A stretch of DNA of 64,000 nucleotides from Pseudomonas sp. R-28-1W-6 (GCF_009799925.1 NZ_WELK01000010.1:75423-139422); one strand, 5' to 3'; positions 53,174 through 61,095 are shown, counted from the first letter of the stretch. Numbers and translations are program-made. The notes: a model not told the origin generated them from the sequence alone.

Positions 53174-53350
53174 GTGCTGCTACGTGACCGCGTGATCTGT
53201 GACCGCTGCAACTGCGACATGGGCCAACTGCACCATCAGCCCGCGCCGCAAGCTGACCTGCTCGCGGATCTGCGCCGCGCTCCGCACTTCACGGTTTGCC
53301 CTGACTGTCTCGAATCGTCGGCCCCTGCTGACCCGCAGGAGGCCGCTTAA
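53174..53350 (+). CDS. Small double-CxxC phage protein
   Basis: A 58-residue protein starting at GTG 53174 with GGAGGGG seven bases upstream. It has CDRCNC near residue 9 and CPDC near 42, a zinc-ribbon-like spacing. It sits 15 bases after the previous gene and two bases before the next. Function unknown. Confidence 0.6.
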   Translation: MLLRDRVICDRCNCDMGQLHHQPAPQADLLADLRRAPHFTVCPDCLESSAPADPQEAA

Positions 53351-53352
53351 AC

Positions 53353-53604
53353 ATGGCCACCGAGTTCATTCAAGTGTGCCGCGCCTGGACGACCAACACG
53401 GACAACTCCGCGTCCTGCAGCTCGTTTGAGTGGATTCAAGGCTATGTGCTGCCCCCGGAAGCCGAAGGCCAACTCGACCTTTTGATCCAGGGCGGCTTCT
53501 CCGCCGAGCTGTTCCAGATCGGTTTCGGCGGAACCCTCACTCTGTTTGCCATCGGCTTCGGCGTGGGGCTCGTCATTTCCCAACTCCGCAAACTCAAGAG
53601 GTAA
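53353..53604 (+). CDS. Small phage membrane protein, possible minor coat protein
   Basis: An 83-residue protein with one membrane segment near the C-terminus (about 55-78, GFGGTLTLFAIGFGVGLVIS) and a basic end (QLRKLKR). Position just before the major coat gene fits a minor capsid or assembly-associated protein. No signal peptide is evident. Confidence 0.6.
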   Translation: MATEFIQVCRAWTTNTDNSASCSSFEWIQGYVLPPEAEGQLDLLIQGGFSAELFQIGFGGTLTLFAIGFGVGLVISQLRKLKR

Positions 53605-53609
53605 CACCC

Positions 53610-53846
53610 ATGCAAAAACTCAAAGCTCTGTTCACCGCTCCGGGCGCTGCCCTGCGCAATGCCTCCATCGCCGCTGTCGGCTTCGCGTCCGCCAATAGCG
53701 CCTTTGCCGCTGTCGATGTGGCCGGTGCCGTCACCGCGGTGAACGCTGCGGGTGATGACGGCGGCACCGTTGGAACTGCCGTGATTGCCGTTGTCGCCGG
53801 TCTGGTGGTGGTCGGCGTGATCATCGCGGTCGTGAAGAAGATCTGA
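53610..53846 (+). CDS. Major coat protein precursor (pVIII/CoaB-like)
   Basis: A 78-residue precursor. An N-terminal signal peptide ends in ANSAFA (about residue 33), leaving a mature coat of about 45 residues: an acidic/amphipathic N-terminus (VDVAGAVTAVNAAGDDGG), a hydrophobic membrane segment (TAVIAVVAGLVVVGVIIAV) and a basic C-terminus (KKI) that contacts DNA. This is the inovirus major coat pattern. Confidence 0.88.
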   Translation: MQKLKALFTAPGAALRNASIAAVGFASANSAFAAVDVAGAVTAVNAAGDDGGTVGTAVIAVVAGLVVVGVIIAVVKKI

Positions 53847-53851
53847 CCGCC

Positions 53852-53929
53852 ATGATCTGGTCACTGCTACTCGGCGTTCTGTGCGCAGGCGCCTTCGTCC
53901 AGGGCCTCCGTTCCGCCGAGTATCTGTGA
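53852..53929 (+). CDS. 25-residue hydrophobic microprotein after the coat gene
   Basis: A short frame starts five bases after the coat stop and ends six bases before the terminator. The product is hydrophobic for its first 17 residues and polar at the end. Inoviruses have very small minor coat proteins (pVII/pIX type), so this is a plausible one. Confidence 0.5.
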   Translation: MIWSLLLGVLCAGAFVQGLRSAEYL

Positions 53930-53934
53930 GGGAG

Positions 53935-53956
53935 GGGGCCGAGAGGCCCCTTTTTT
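53935..53956 (+). terminator. Rho-independent terminator after the coat gene cluster
   Basis: A perfect six-base GC stem (53935-53940 with 53945-53950), GAGA loop and six T residues. It would limit read-through from the abundant coat mRNA into the adsorption protein gene, as in other filamentous phages. Confidence 0.92.
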
Positions 53957-53960
53957 GTGT

Positions 53961-55265
53961 ATGCGACAGTGCCAAACAATCGTTTTTCTTTTAGCTGCCT
54001 TTCTATTCCAGCCAGCTTATTCCGCTGATTACTACTGGGAAGTTTCCGGCTATCAAGCGCAACTTGGTCAGTTTCCTGATTTTGCTACGGCATGTGAAGC
54101 CCGTGTCGCTTTGACTGGCTCAACTACTGTAACGCCAAAGACCGTCAAATCTTCAGATACTCTTTATAAGTGCTATTTCGTTCGGCCTGATAATTCCCAG
54201 GTTTTCCTTAGCGACATTAGGCGCTATGGCGATTCTTGCCCCGCCAACTCTACTTACAATGCATTAACGGGTGCTTGTGATCCTAATCCGACCTGCGATG
54301 CCGGCGACACGCAGACCTTCACCGTGTCCTGCTCCTATACGGCTGGCGGCACCTACTCCACCCCTCGGGCGGTCTCCTACAACGGCTGCGAGTACATCCC
54401 CTCTCCCGGCGGAAATAGCTCGGGCTTTCTCAATTCCGAAGACCCGTCCAACTCCTATTGCGTCGCCCAGTACGCCGCCACCGGTGACCCGATGGCCGCT
54501 GGCGAAGCCCCGGAAGTCGCCGACGAAGATGTGATGGATCAGGATGATGGTTGCACCTCCATGGGCGTGCATACCTTCTGCCAGGACCCGGAACAGCCTA
54601 ACTGTGGCTCCATGGATGGCCAGGCCTATTGCTACTCCGCCGACGACACCTGCGGCACCGTGAACGGCGAGTTCATGTGCGTGCCTGACACCTCCTCGCG
54701 CAAGTGCACCTACAGCAACGGCGTTTACGTCTGCATCAACCCGCAAACGGGCGAACAGATTTCCGACACCTCTGCCGACCACCCCAACAACGGCGGCAAC
54801 GCAGACGGTGACGACACCAACGATGAACAGGCCCCGGGCTCCGTCACTGTCGGCGGTGGTTCCCAGGGCACCAGTGATCCGGCGACCAACAAAGCCATCC
54901 TCGATATGCAGGACTACCTGGGCGACCGCCTGGACACCATCAGTGACCAGCTCGGCGAGGACACCGAGTCCGTCGAAGGCCTCAAAGAGCCGAACGAGAA
55001 AGGCAGCTTCGACCTCGATGAGTGGGACGACAAGATCGACGCCGCCAAGGAACAGCTCAAGACCAAAACGCAGGGCATGGCCTCGCACTTCAACTCGGTG
55101 AATAGCTGGTTCATCAACGGCGGTGGCGGCTCCCTGCCGTGCGAAATCACCGAGCTGGCCCGTATCTGCGTGGATGACTACAGCGATCAGCTGGTGGGCA
55201 TCCGTTACGTCCTGCTGTTCGTCGCCGCTCTGATCGCGGTGTTCATCGTCTTCGTTAAAGAGTGA
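53961..55265 (+). CDS. Adsorption/minor coat protein (pIII/CoaA-like)
   Basis: A 434-residue secreted membrane-anchored protein. A signal peptide (IVFLLAAFLFQPAYSA) is followed by a Cys-rich receptor-binding region, an acidic low-complexity Asp/Asn/Gly linker (about 230-300), a helical section and a C-terminal membrane anchor (YVLLFVAALIAVFIVFV) with a short basic end. This is the pIII/CoaA layout: attachment to pili and virion release. It starts five bases after the terminator with no clear ribosome-binding site. Its first third is AT-richer than the rest. Confidence 0.8.
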   Translation: MRQCQTIVFLLAAFLFQPAYSADYYWEVSGYQAQLGQFPDFATACEARVALTGSTTVTPKTVKSSDTLYKCYFVRPDNSQVFLSDIRRYGDSCPANSTYNALTGACDPNPTCDAGDTQTFTVSCSYTAGGTYSTPRAVSYNGCEYIPSPGGNSSGFLNSEDPSNSYCVAQYAATGDPMAAGEAPEVADEDVMDQDDGCTSMGVHTFCQDPEQPNCGSMDGQAYCYSADDTCGTVNGEFMCVPDTSSRKCTYSNGVYVCINPQTGEQISDTSADHPNNGGNADGDDTNDEQAPGSVTVGGGSQGTSDPATNKAILDMQDYLGDRLDTISDQLGEDTESVEGLKEPNEKGSFDLDEWDDKIDAAKEQLKTKTQGMASHFNSVNSWFINGGGGSLPCEITELARICVDDYSDQLVGIRYVLLFVAALIAVFIVFVKE

Positions 55266-55273
55266 GGCCAGCC

Positions 55274-55636
55274 ATGGATTTCAGCTTCATCACCGACTTC
55301 TTCGACAGCATCAACCAATTCCTCCAGTACGCCTGGGACTGGCTCGCTATCGGCATCTACGAGTTCGTCAAAGAGTGCTTCGTGGTCATGACCAAGGCCT
55401 CGATCTACGCCTTCATCCAGGGCACCATTTTTCTGGTCGACGTGGCGGCCGAAGTGGTCGGCGATATCAGTGCCGACCTGGGCGTTACCCAGGCGGCGCA
55501 GAGTGCCTACAACTCCATTCCCAGCGACATGCGTGCCACCCTCGACTTCTTCGGCGTGCCGCAGGCGCTGACCATCATTCTGGCCGCCATCCCCACCCGC
55601 ATGGTCATGCGCTTCATCCCGTTCATTGGGCGCTGA
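55274..55636 (+). CDS. DUF2523/pVI-like phage membrane protein
   Basis: A 120-residue protein with hydrophobic segments at about 20-40, 44-60 and 95-115 (ALTIILAAIPTRMVMRFIPFI). It matches the small membrane protein that lies between pIII and Zot in Pf-like phages (DUF2523, pVI type), which caps the virion end. It is nine bases after the pIII gene and two before zot. Confidence 0.8.
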   Translation: MDFSFITDFFDSINQFLQYAWDWLAIGIYEFVKECFVVMTKASIYAFIQGTIFLVDVAAEVVGDISADLGVTQAAQSAYNSIPSDMRATLDFFGVPQALTIILAAIPTRMVMRFIPFIGR

Positions 55637-55638
55637 TC

Positions 55639-56940
55639 ATGGCCATCAAGATCCATCACGGGCCGAACGGGGCCTACAAGACCAGCGGCGCCATTCAAGA
55701 CGACGCCATTCCCGCCATCCTGGCCGGTCGGGTGATCATTACCAACATTCGCGGCTTCACCCTGGATCGGGTACTACAGGAGTTCCCCGACGCCCCCAAG
55801 ACCCTCGACGTGATCAACCTGTCGATGGAATCCAGCGAAGACCTCGAAAAGATGCGCTGCTGGTTCATGTGGGCACCGCGTGCCGCGTTCCTCATCTTCG
55901 ATGAAACGCAGATCCTCTTTCCCAAGTCCTGGCGCGAGCGCGACCTCGAACAGTTCGACTTCCCCGGTGGCCTGGAAGCGGCCAAGGAAGCCGACCGTCC
56001 TACCTGCTGGCTGGATGCCTGGACGCGCCATCGGCACTGGAACTGGGACATCGTCCTGACCACCCCGAACATCCGTTACATCCGCGATGAAATCCGTCTG
56101 ACCTGCGAAAAGGCCTACCTGCATGCCAACCTCGGCTTGCTCGGTCCGGCGGTCAAACTCCTCCTTCGCTCCGACTACAAAGAGGCCATGCACGATGCCC
56201 AGGAGAACCGCCCCGGCACAGACGGCACCATCGTCGAATTCAAGAAGATCAAGCCCGCCACCTTCCGCATCTACGACTCCACTGCCACCGGCGTTGTCAC
56301 CGACACGACAGCGGGTAAAAGCCTATTGGGCTCGCCTAAGGTTCTGGGGCTCCTGGTATTTATTGCCGGCCTTGTCGCTTATCTGGTCGCTGGCGATGGC
56401 CTGCGCATCTTCACTTGCGGCATTAACTGTAAGCCTGAGCAAACCGCCGCTGCGGCTACTGCGCTTCCTGCTCAAAGCCTTCCTCCTGCGCCTGGGTCTG
56501 TGGCTGCTCAGCCTGTTTCTCGTCCTCAAGCTGATGGCCTTCCTGAGCTAGATCACCCGTTCAAGGGGCGCACCTTCGAGGTCAGGGGCACGCTCTCCGG
56601 CTACCACAACGAAAAGGGCAAGGATGTGGTGGTGTTCGATCTGGTGGATGAGGCCGGGCTCAGCTTCCGGCAGACCTCCGCCCAGCTCAAGGCCCTGGGT
56701 TACCGGGTCGTCATTCGCAACGAGTGCTACGTCGAACTGCAGCGCGATGCGTGGCGCGGCACGGCTCTGTGCGCTGGCGTAGACCTCAAGGCCCAGGCCG
56801 AAGCCCTGGCCAATGCCGAAACGATTGCGCCGCCCAGCAAAGAACCCCGGCAGACCGCCCAGCAGGCCTTCGAGGCGGGTGCTACGCGGGTGACCGTGGT
56901 TGAGGACACCTCTCGCAATGAAAAGCCGTTTAGCAACTAA
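55639..56940 (+). CDS. zot: Zonular occludens toxin-like assembly ATPase (pI/Zot)
   Basis: A 433-residue inovirus morphogenesis ATPase. The P-loop is GPNGAYKT (residues 8-15), Walker B is AAFLIFDETQ (about 89), and HRHWNWDIVLTTPN is a Zot-family signature. A membrane segment (about 234-255) separates the cytoplasmic ATPase from a periplasmic C-terminal domain. Its partner secretin is not encoded in the element, so the phage must use a host secretin. Confidence 0.92.
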   Translation: MAIKIHHGPNGAYKTSGAIQDDAIPAILAGRVIITNIRGFTLDRVLQEFPDAPKTLDVINLSMESSEDLEKMRCWFMWAPRAAFLIFDETQILFPKSWRERDLEQFDFPGGLEAAKEADRPTCWLDAWTRHRHWNWDIVLTTPNIRYIRDEIRLTCEKAYLHANLGLLGPAVKLLLRSDYKEAMHDAQENRPGTDGTIVEFKKIKPATFRIYDSTATGVVTDTTAGKSLLGSPKVLGLLVFIAGLVAYLVAGDGLRIFTCGINCKPEQTAAAATALPAQSLPPAPGSVAAQPVSRPQADGLPELDHPFKGRTFEVRGTLSGYHNEKGKDVVVFDLVDEAGLSFRQTSAQLKALGYRVVIRNECYVELQRDAWRGTALCAGVDLKAQAEALANAETIAPPSKEPRQTAQQAFEAGATRVTVVEDTSRNEKPFSN

Positions 56941-56941
56941 G

Positions 56942-57026
56942 CGCGTCGCGCGCCCCGTCGGAGCGGCTCGGTTCAGAGCGACGCAGGGGCGCGCGACGCG
57001 TCCCTGACGTCCCTGTAACACGTCAG
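56942..57026. other. Candidate phage replication origin/packaging signal (two hairpins)
   Basis: A perfect 15-bp GC-rich inverted repeat (56942-56956 and 56986-57000) encloses a 29-base loop with a further small stem. A second dyad, CTGACG (57004-57009) and CGTCAG (57021-57026), follows at once. They lie between zot and the replication initiator gene, where filamentous phage origins and packaging hairpins are expected. The first hairpin has no T run, so it is not a simple terminator. Confidence 0.65.
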
Positions 57027-57075
57027 ATAAACCCAATTACACAGTTTCAATTCGTAGCTATTTGGAGCATGAGAA

Positions 57076-58353
57076 ATGAGCGTTAAAGACCAACTGCGAG
57101 TCGATCAGAACTTCCAAGAATCGCCAACCGGCCGTCTGTTCTTCGACAGTCACACGGTAACCATGACCGACCTGTCGAAAGTCCGCCTGCTGCGCTGCGG
57201 CGTAGACACGGTACGTCAGCTTTACCGGGGCATGATCCGCCCGGAAATCATGGCGCTGTTCGAGACCCCGGGTGTCATGGTCGACTTCGCTGGTCAGCGC
57301 TGGCACTCCGGCCGAGTTGGGCGTGACTCGGGTTACCAGTACAAGCTGCAGAACGCCGACCTGGGTTTCGTCCTGCTGGTGAAGAACTTCAACGCCAAGA
57401 TGGACGCCATCGGCCCGCACCTGAAAATCGAAGTCTCGCCCCATGCAATCGACGCCCTGTCGCCTGAGCGTCTGCAAGAGCGCATGGATTACTACGCGGG
57501 CGAACTGCTGACTCATGTGGAACTCAACCAGTGCGCCGTGCATCTGGCGCTAGACCTCCAGGGCTGGAAGCCTCCGGTTGATCTGGTAGCGCGCATGCAC
57601 TGCCGCGCCAGGACTCACCGGGACATTTCCGGCATCAATGAAATCAACTGGGCGACCAAAAGCAGCGTCTATGGTCGCGGGGAAACCTCCATGTTCGGCT
57701 CTGCCGGTGGCGTCCAGCTCGCCATCTACAACAAGACCGAACAGGCCCGCGCCACCGACAAGCTCGACTACTGGGAAAGCGTCTGGAAGCGCCGTGACAG
57801 CTTCGACGACCAAGACCCGGACAATTACAACCCGGAGCAAGACGTGTGGCGCGTTGAGCTGCGTTATCACCACTCCGTCATCCAGCAATTCGCCAGCGGC
57901 TCGATTGACGTGCACACCGGCAAGGCCATCGAAACCCGCTCCTTTGCTGAGTTTTCTGGCCACTTGGACGCCCTGTGGCGCTATGGCCTGGGGCAATTCA
58001 AGCTGCAGGCTCGCCCGGGCCGCTATGAGGCCATCTGGACGCTGATCAGGGATGACGTGCAGGTCGATATCGCTGCCGATTCGCTGCTCGATGACACCGC
58101 CTACAAGCGCTACTACAAGACCTCTCGCGGCTTCTCCGGCAAGAACGTCGAGCTGTTCCTGGGCAACTTCGTCAGCTTGCTGGCAAGGGAAAAGGTGGGT
58201 GCAAAAAAGGCGTTTGACCGGCTGCAAACCTGGGAATGCTGGCCGGTGATCCGCGACCACTATGCCGCCAAGGATATGAGCGAGTACGACCTGTACAAGC
58301 ACATCAAGGATCTGCTGGAGGAACGGCATGTGCGGTGGGGACGGGCTGTCTGA
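57076..58353 (+). CDS. Pf-like phage replication initiation protein
   Basis: A 425-residue protein of the Rep_trans/phage replication initiator group, which nicks the viral origin for rolling-circle synthesis. Conserved-looking segments are LRCGVDTVRQLYRG, QCAVHLALDLQGWKPP, TSVYGRGETSMFG-like SSVYGRGETSMFG and WRVELRYHHSVIQQF. It is preceded by the double hairpin and followed by the integrase whose ATG shares a base with its stop. Confidence 0.85.
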   Translation: MSVKDQLRVDQNFQESPTGRLFFDSHTVTMTDLSKVRLLRCGVDTVRQLYRGMIRPEIMALFETPGVMVDFAGQRWHSGRVGRDSGYQYKLQNADLGFVLLVKNFNAKMDAIGPHLKIEVSPHAIDALSPERLQERMDYYAGELLTHVELNQCAVHLALDLQGWKPPVDLVARMHCRARTHRDISGINEINWATKSSVYGRGETSMFGSAGGVQLAIYNKTEQARATDKLDYWESVWKRRDSFDDQDPDNYNPEQDVWRVELRYHHSVIQQFASGSIDVHTGKAIETRSFAEFSGHLDALWRYGLGQFKLQARPGRYEAIWTLIRDDVQVDIAADSLLDDTAYKRYYKTSRGFSGKNVELFLGNFVSLLAREKVGAKKAFDRLQTWECWPVIRDHYAAKDMSEYDLYKHIKDLLEERHVRWGRAV

Positions 58354-59345
58354 TGGCCATCGAACAACTGCCAGACGGCCGCTGGAAGGTCGATGTTGAA
58401 CCGATCAAGGGCAAGCGCTTCCGCAAGATATTCAAGACCAAGGCCGAAGCCCAGCGCTTCGAAGCAACTTGTCGAACCAAGGTTGTCGATACTCCGTCAT
58501 GGTCACCCAAGCCTAAAGATCGGCGCCGGCTCTCTGAGCTGTGTACTCGCTACTACGATCTGCATGGCCATACGCTGGCTGATTCCGCTCGCCTCAAACA
58601 GGTACTGGCTAAGCTGGCCAAAGACCTTGGCGACCCTGTAGCGGTGACGTTTACCGGCAATGCCTACTGCGAGACTCGCCGCCTCCAGCTGGAAGCCGGC
58701 GTGCATGGCAAAACCCTGAATAACCGCCTCGGCTACCTCAAGGCTGTTTTCAACGAGCTGTTCCGCCTGGGTGATACCGACTACCCCAACCCGCTAGCCA
58801 AGGTCAGACCACTGCGTCTACAGGAAAGACCCCTCTCCTTCCTGTCGCTTCCGCAAATCAATGAGGTGCTGGAAGCTCTGGATGCTCGTGAAACCACACC
58901 GGGCATCGGCTTAGTCGCTAGGGTATGTCTTTCGACCGGGGCACGCTGGGGAGAGGCTCAAGCTCTGACGCCTGAGCGGGTACGTAATGGGGCGGTGACC
59001 TTCGCCAATACCAAGTCGAGAAAGACTCGTAGCATTCCGATAGATAAAGCGCTGGCAGCTCAGCTAGTAGCCCACTTCAAGCGTCATGGGCTATTCAGCA
59101 ATTGCATGCTGACCTTCAGTCGGGTGCTGGCTACAACGTCGATCAAGCTGCCGGCTGGTCAGGCTACCCACGTGCTACGGCACACCTTCGCCAGTCACTT
59201 TGTGATGCGAGGCGGCAACATCCTTACCCTGCAAAAGATCCTGGGGCACTCCAGCCTGACGATGACCATGCGATATGCACACTTATCTCCGGATCACCTG
59301 CAAGACGCCTTGCGGCTCAACCCGCTAACCGATGAAGGGAATTAA
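58353..59345 (+). CDS. Tyrosine recombinase (phage integrase)
   Basis: A 330-residue integrase. The catalytic residues are visible: Arg198 (TGARWGEA), His273-x-x-Arg276 (HVLRHTFASH), His299 (LGHSS) and nucleophile Tyr308 (MRYAHL). The N-terminal arm and core-binding domains are at about 1-60 and 60-165. It lies at the right end of the element pointing to the tRNA attachment site, and its start overlaps the replication gene stop (TGATG). Confidence 0.94.
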   Translation: MAIEQLPDGRWKVDVEPIKGKRFRKIFKTKAEAQRFEATCRTKVVDTPSWSPKPKDRRRLSELCTRYYDLHGHTLADSARLKQVLAKLAKDLGDPVAVTFTGNAYCETRRLQLEAGVHGKTLNNRLGYLKAVFNELFRLGDTDYPNPLAKVRPLRLQERPLSFLSLPQINEVLEALDARETTPGIGLVARVCLSTGARWGEAQALTPERVRNGAVTFANTKSRKTRSIPIDKALAAQLVAHFKRHGLFSNCMLTFSRVLATTSIKLPAGQATHVLRHTFASHFVMRGGNILTLQKILGHSSLTMTMRYAHLSPDHLQDALRLNPLTDEGN

Positions 59346-59346
59346 C

Positions 59347-59688
59347 ATGACGCAGGCTCACTACCAGTCGAAAGGAAGCTGGCCGGCGGATGCTGTGAAG
59401 CTGACCGATGCCAAGGTCGATATCTTTTGGAAGAAGAACCCACCTGAGGGTAAGCAGCTTGGCAGTGCAGGCGGCCGTCCTGCGTGGATCGAGGTGAAAC
59501 TGGTACCGCTGACAACTGAGCAGGTACGCGGCATGCGCTTATTGGCATACCGCGCAGTGTCAGATCCGCTCAAGATGGAGGCCGAGCATGATGCGCTTAT
59601 CACCGGTGCAGAGCCGGATTACACCGTCTGGTTGGCGAAGGTCGCTGAGATCAAAGCGCGCTTGCCTCTGCTGGAGCAGGAGGGCTGA
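59347..59688 (+). CDS. Unknown small protein following the integrase
   Basis: A 113-residue soluble protein directly after the integrase with one base between. It has a Trp-rich first half (DIFWKKNPPEGKQ, RPAWIEVKLVPLT) and a C-terminal section YTVWLAKVAEIKARLPLLEQEG that resembles the ends of small phage tail-assembly-type proteins. I cannot assign a function. Confidence 0.6.
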   Translation: MTQAHYQSKGSWPADAVKLTDAKVDIFWKKNPPEGKQLGSAGGRPAWIEVKLVPLTTEQVRGMRLLAYRAVSDPLKMEAEHDALITGAEPDYTVWLAKVAEIKARLPLLEQEG

Positions 59689-59707
59689 CCGCCCTCAGAT
59701 GCTTTGG

Positions 59708-60742
59708 TTATCCGCGTTTGCCAACAACAAGCGAGCCATAAGGCAGACGGCCAACTAGGGTGGTAACCGCTATGGAAACCATCAAAGTGGCTATGAGTAC
59801 TGAGAGGATCAGTGCGTTGCTCGATGTGACGGCGTACTCCTCAAAAGAACTCTTTAGCCAACGCAAGAAAAACATGTGGCACAGGTAGACGCCGAAAGAG
59901 TTGATTGCCACTACCTTAATCGTTGTCAGCGTTGCCTGGCGCTGCAAGCGCTGCCCCCAAAAAATGCAAAGCGCAACCACGCTTAGCGTGTAGGGTACAT
60001 TTTCTGGCGTAAGGACCTGTGCGTATCCCCAAAATGTTGCCTTTTTGGCGAGCTGGGTCATGTAGTAAAAATCGCCGATCTTGTAGACGCTGATTGCAGC
60101 CATTACGCCGATGATGGCTGAGGCGTATTTCTCGACCAAGCTCTTGAACGCTTCGTAGCGTGTACCAATCACGCAGCCGACGTAGAAGTAGAAAATCCAA
60201 TGAACGAAAAGCGTCGTCGATAGCTTGGCGAACAATTCAGGTGCCAGAAATCTGGCCGACTTTATAGCGACTATCTGGACAATCAATGCGACGAGAAGGT
60301 GGTGAGCCTCGAATCTGCGGGCTGCAAGGCGGAATAGGGGGAACAGCAGGTAGAGCTGGATAATGATTACAACAAAGTAAAGGTGAAAGAAAGCGCGCCC
60401 GGTGACGAAATCAATCATGGCAATTTGCGGGCTCAGGGTGTCCCAGCGGTAGGCGAAATATGCGGCGCTCCAAGCGCAATAGGGCAAAAAAATGTAGAGG
60501 AATCGCGCCCGGAGAAACTCAGTGTATCTAAATGGCCGCCTTGCACCGGTCATGCTCAGCAGAAGGCCTGAAAGTAAAATGAAGGTCGGGACAGCGAAGC
60601 TGGTCACCTGGTAGTAGATGTAGTATCCGCCCCAGGAGAAGTCCTTGCTGAACCATGGGTAGAACGACGCCACATGGATCATCACCACCGCGATGATGGC
60701 GACGGCTCTGACCAGATCCAGCTCCTTGATACGATCCTGCAT
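59708..60742 (-). CDS. Acyltransferase-3 family membrane protein (probable O-acetyltransferase)
   Basis: A 344-residue inner-membrane protein with about ten segments. The start ELDLVRAVAIIAVVMIHVA has the conserved His in the first membrane helix of the acyltransferase-3 family; RARFLYIFLPYCAWS follows with the R-x-x-x-I-x-P pattern. Members O-acetylate surface polysaccharides. GGAG supports the ATG at 60742. It is minus-strand cargo between integrase and tRNA, of lower GC than the chromosome. A role in altering LPS or another surface glycan, perhaps to block reinfection, is inferred. Confidence 0.82.
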   Translation of the reverse strand: MQDRIKELDLVRAVAIIAVVMIHVASFYPWFSKDFSWGGYYIYYQVTSFAVPTFILLSGLLLSMTGARRPFRYTEFLRARFLYIFLPYCAWSAAYFAYRWDTLSPQIAMIDFVTGRAFFHLYFVVIIIQLYLLFPLFRLAARRFEAHHLLVALIVQIVAIKSARFLAPELFAKLSTTLFVHWIFYFYVGCVIGTRYEAFKSLVEKYASAIIGVMAAISVYKIGDFYYMTQLAKKATFWGYAQVLTPENVPYTLSVVALCIFWGQRLQRQATLTTIKVVAINSFGVYLCHMFFLRWLKSSFEEYAVTSSNALILSVLIATLMVSIAVTTLVGRLPYGSLVVGKRG

Positions 60743-61023
60743 CACACTCTCCGAAAGAACTCATATGGACCACTGACAGCCCTGACTATTGAAGGCTGGC
60801 GAGTATATCCGAGCATCTGCTACCGAAAGATCAAATACGGGTGCTAGATTCGGTGGTGCGAGTGCCAAATGTCGCGCTAACCCCGCCCTCAAGGCTTCCC
60901 TCGCGCAGTGCCAAGTATCCCGCGAATATGCGCCAAACCCGCCGCGCGCTTACACTCTGGTCGCACTACGACTGAACCCGATTTTCGACACTTCATCGAC
61001 ACTAGCGAAACCCGAAAAGCAAA
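60743..61023. other. Non-coding right end of the element
   Basis: No gene is visible between the acyltransferase start and the tRNA. It contains the acyltransferase promoter and the right copy of the TCGACAC repeat (60983-61002). Confidence 0.5.
60983..61002. repeat. Near-terminal 20-bp repeat, right copy
   Basis: Matches 43271-43290 at 19 of 20 bases in the same orientation, 57 bases from the right attachment core. Confidence 0.55.
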
Positions 61024-61056
61024 AAGCCCCGAAAACTTGTTAGTTCTCAGGGCTTT
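61024..61056 (-). terminator. Element-supplied terminator of tRNA-Ser
   Basis: An imperfect hairpin with flanking A and T runs lies immediately downstream of the tRNA on the minus strand. It resembles the hairpin at 43105-43141 in sequence and position relative to the att core, so the element replaces both the 3' end and the terminator of the tRNA gene. Confidence 0.7.
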
Positions 61057-61058
61057 AT

Positions 61059-61095
61059 GTGTAGCTATCTGGCGGTGAAGGTGGGATTCGAACCC
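61059..61095. repeat. Right attachment site
   Basis: Identical over 37 bases to 43143-43179; 26 of these bases are the 3' end of tRNA-Ser(GGA). Confidence 0.92.

Larger units (their letters stand above)
43143..61095. mobile_element. Integrated Pf-like filamentous prophage with large defence-like cargo, in tRNA-Ser(GGA)
   Basis: A perfect 37-bp direct repeat bounds a unit of about 17.9 kb. The right repeat is the 3' end of an intact tRNA-Ser(GGA) and the left is a displaced fragment. From left to right the element holds two HNH paralogues, an HNH nuclease with cytosine methyltransferase, a convergent Vsr/unknown/receiver/GHKL operon, then an inovirus module (repressor to replication initiator) and the tyrosine integrase, and finally an acyltransferase. 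Left and central parts have visibly lower GC than the chromosome, while the structural phage genes are closer to it, so the element is mosaic. It is longer than typical Pf prophages (about 10-12 kb) because of the cargo. No second internal att copy was found between cargo and phage genes. Confidence 0.9.
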
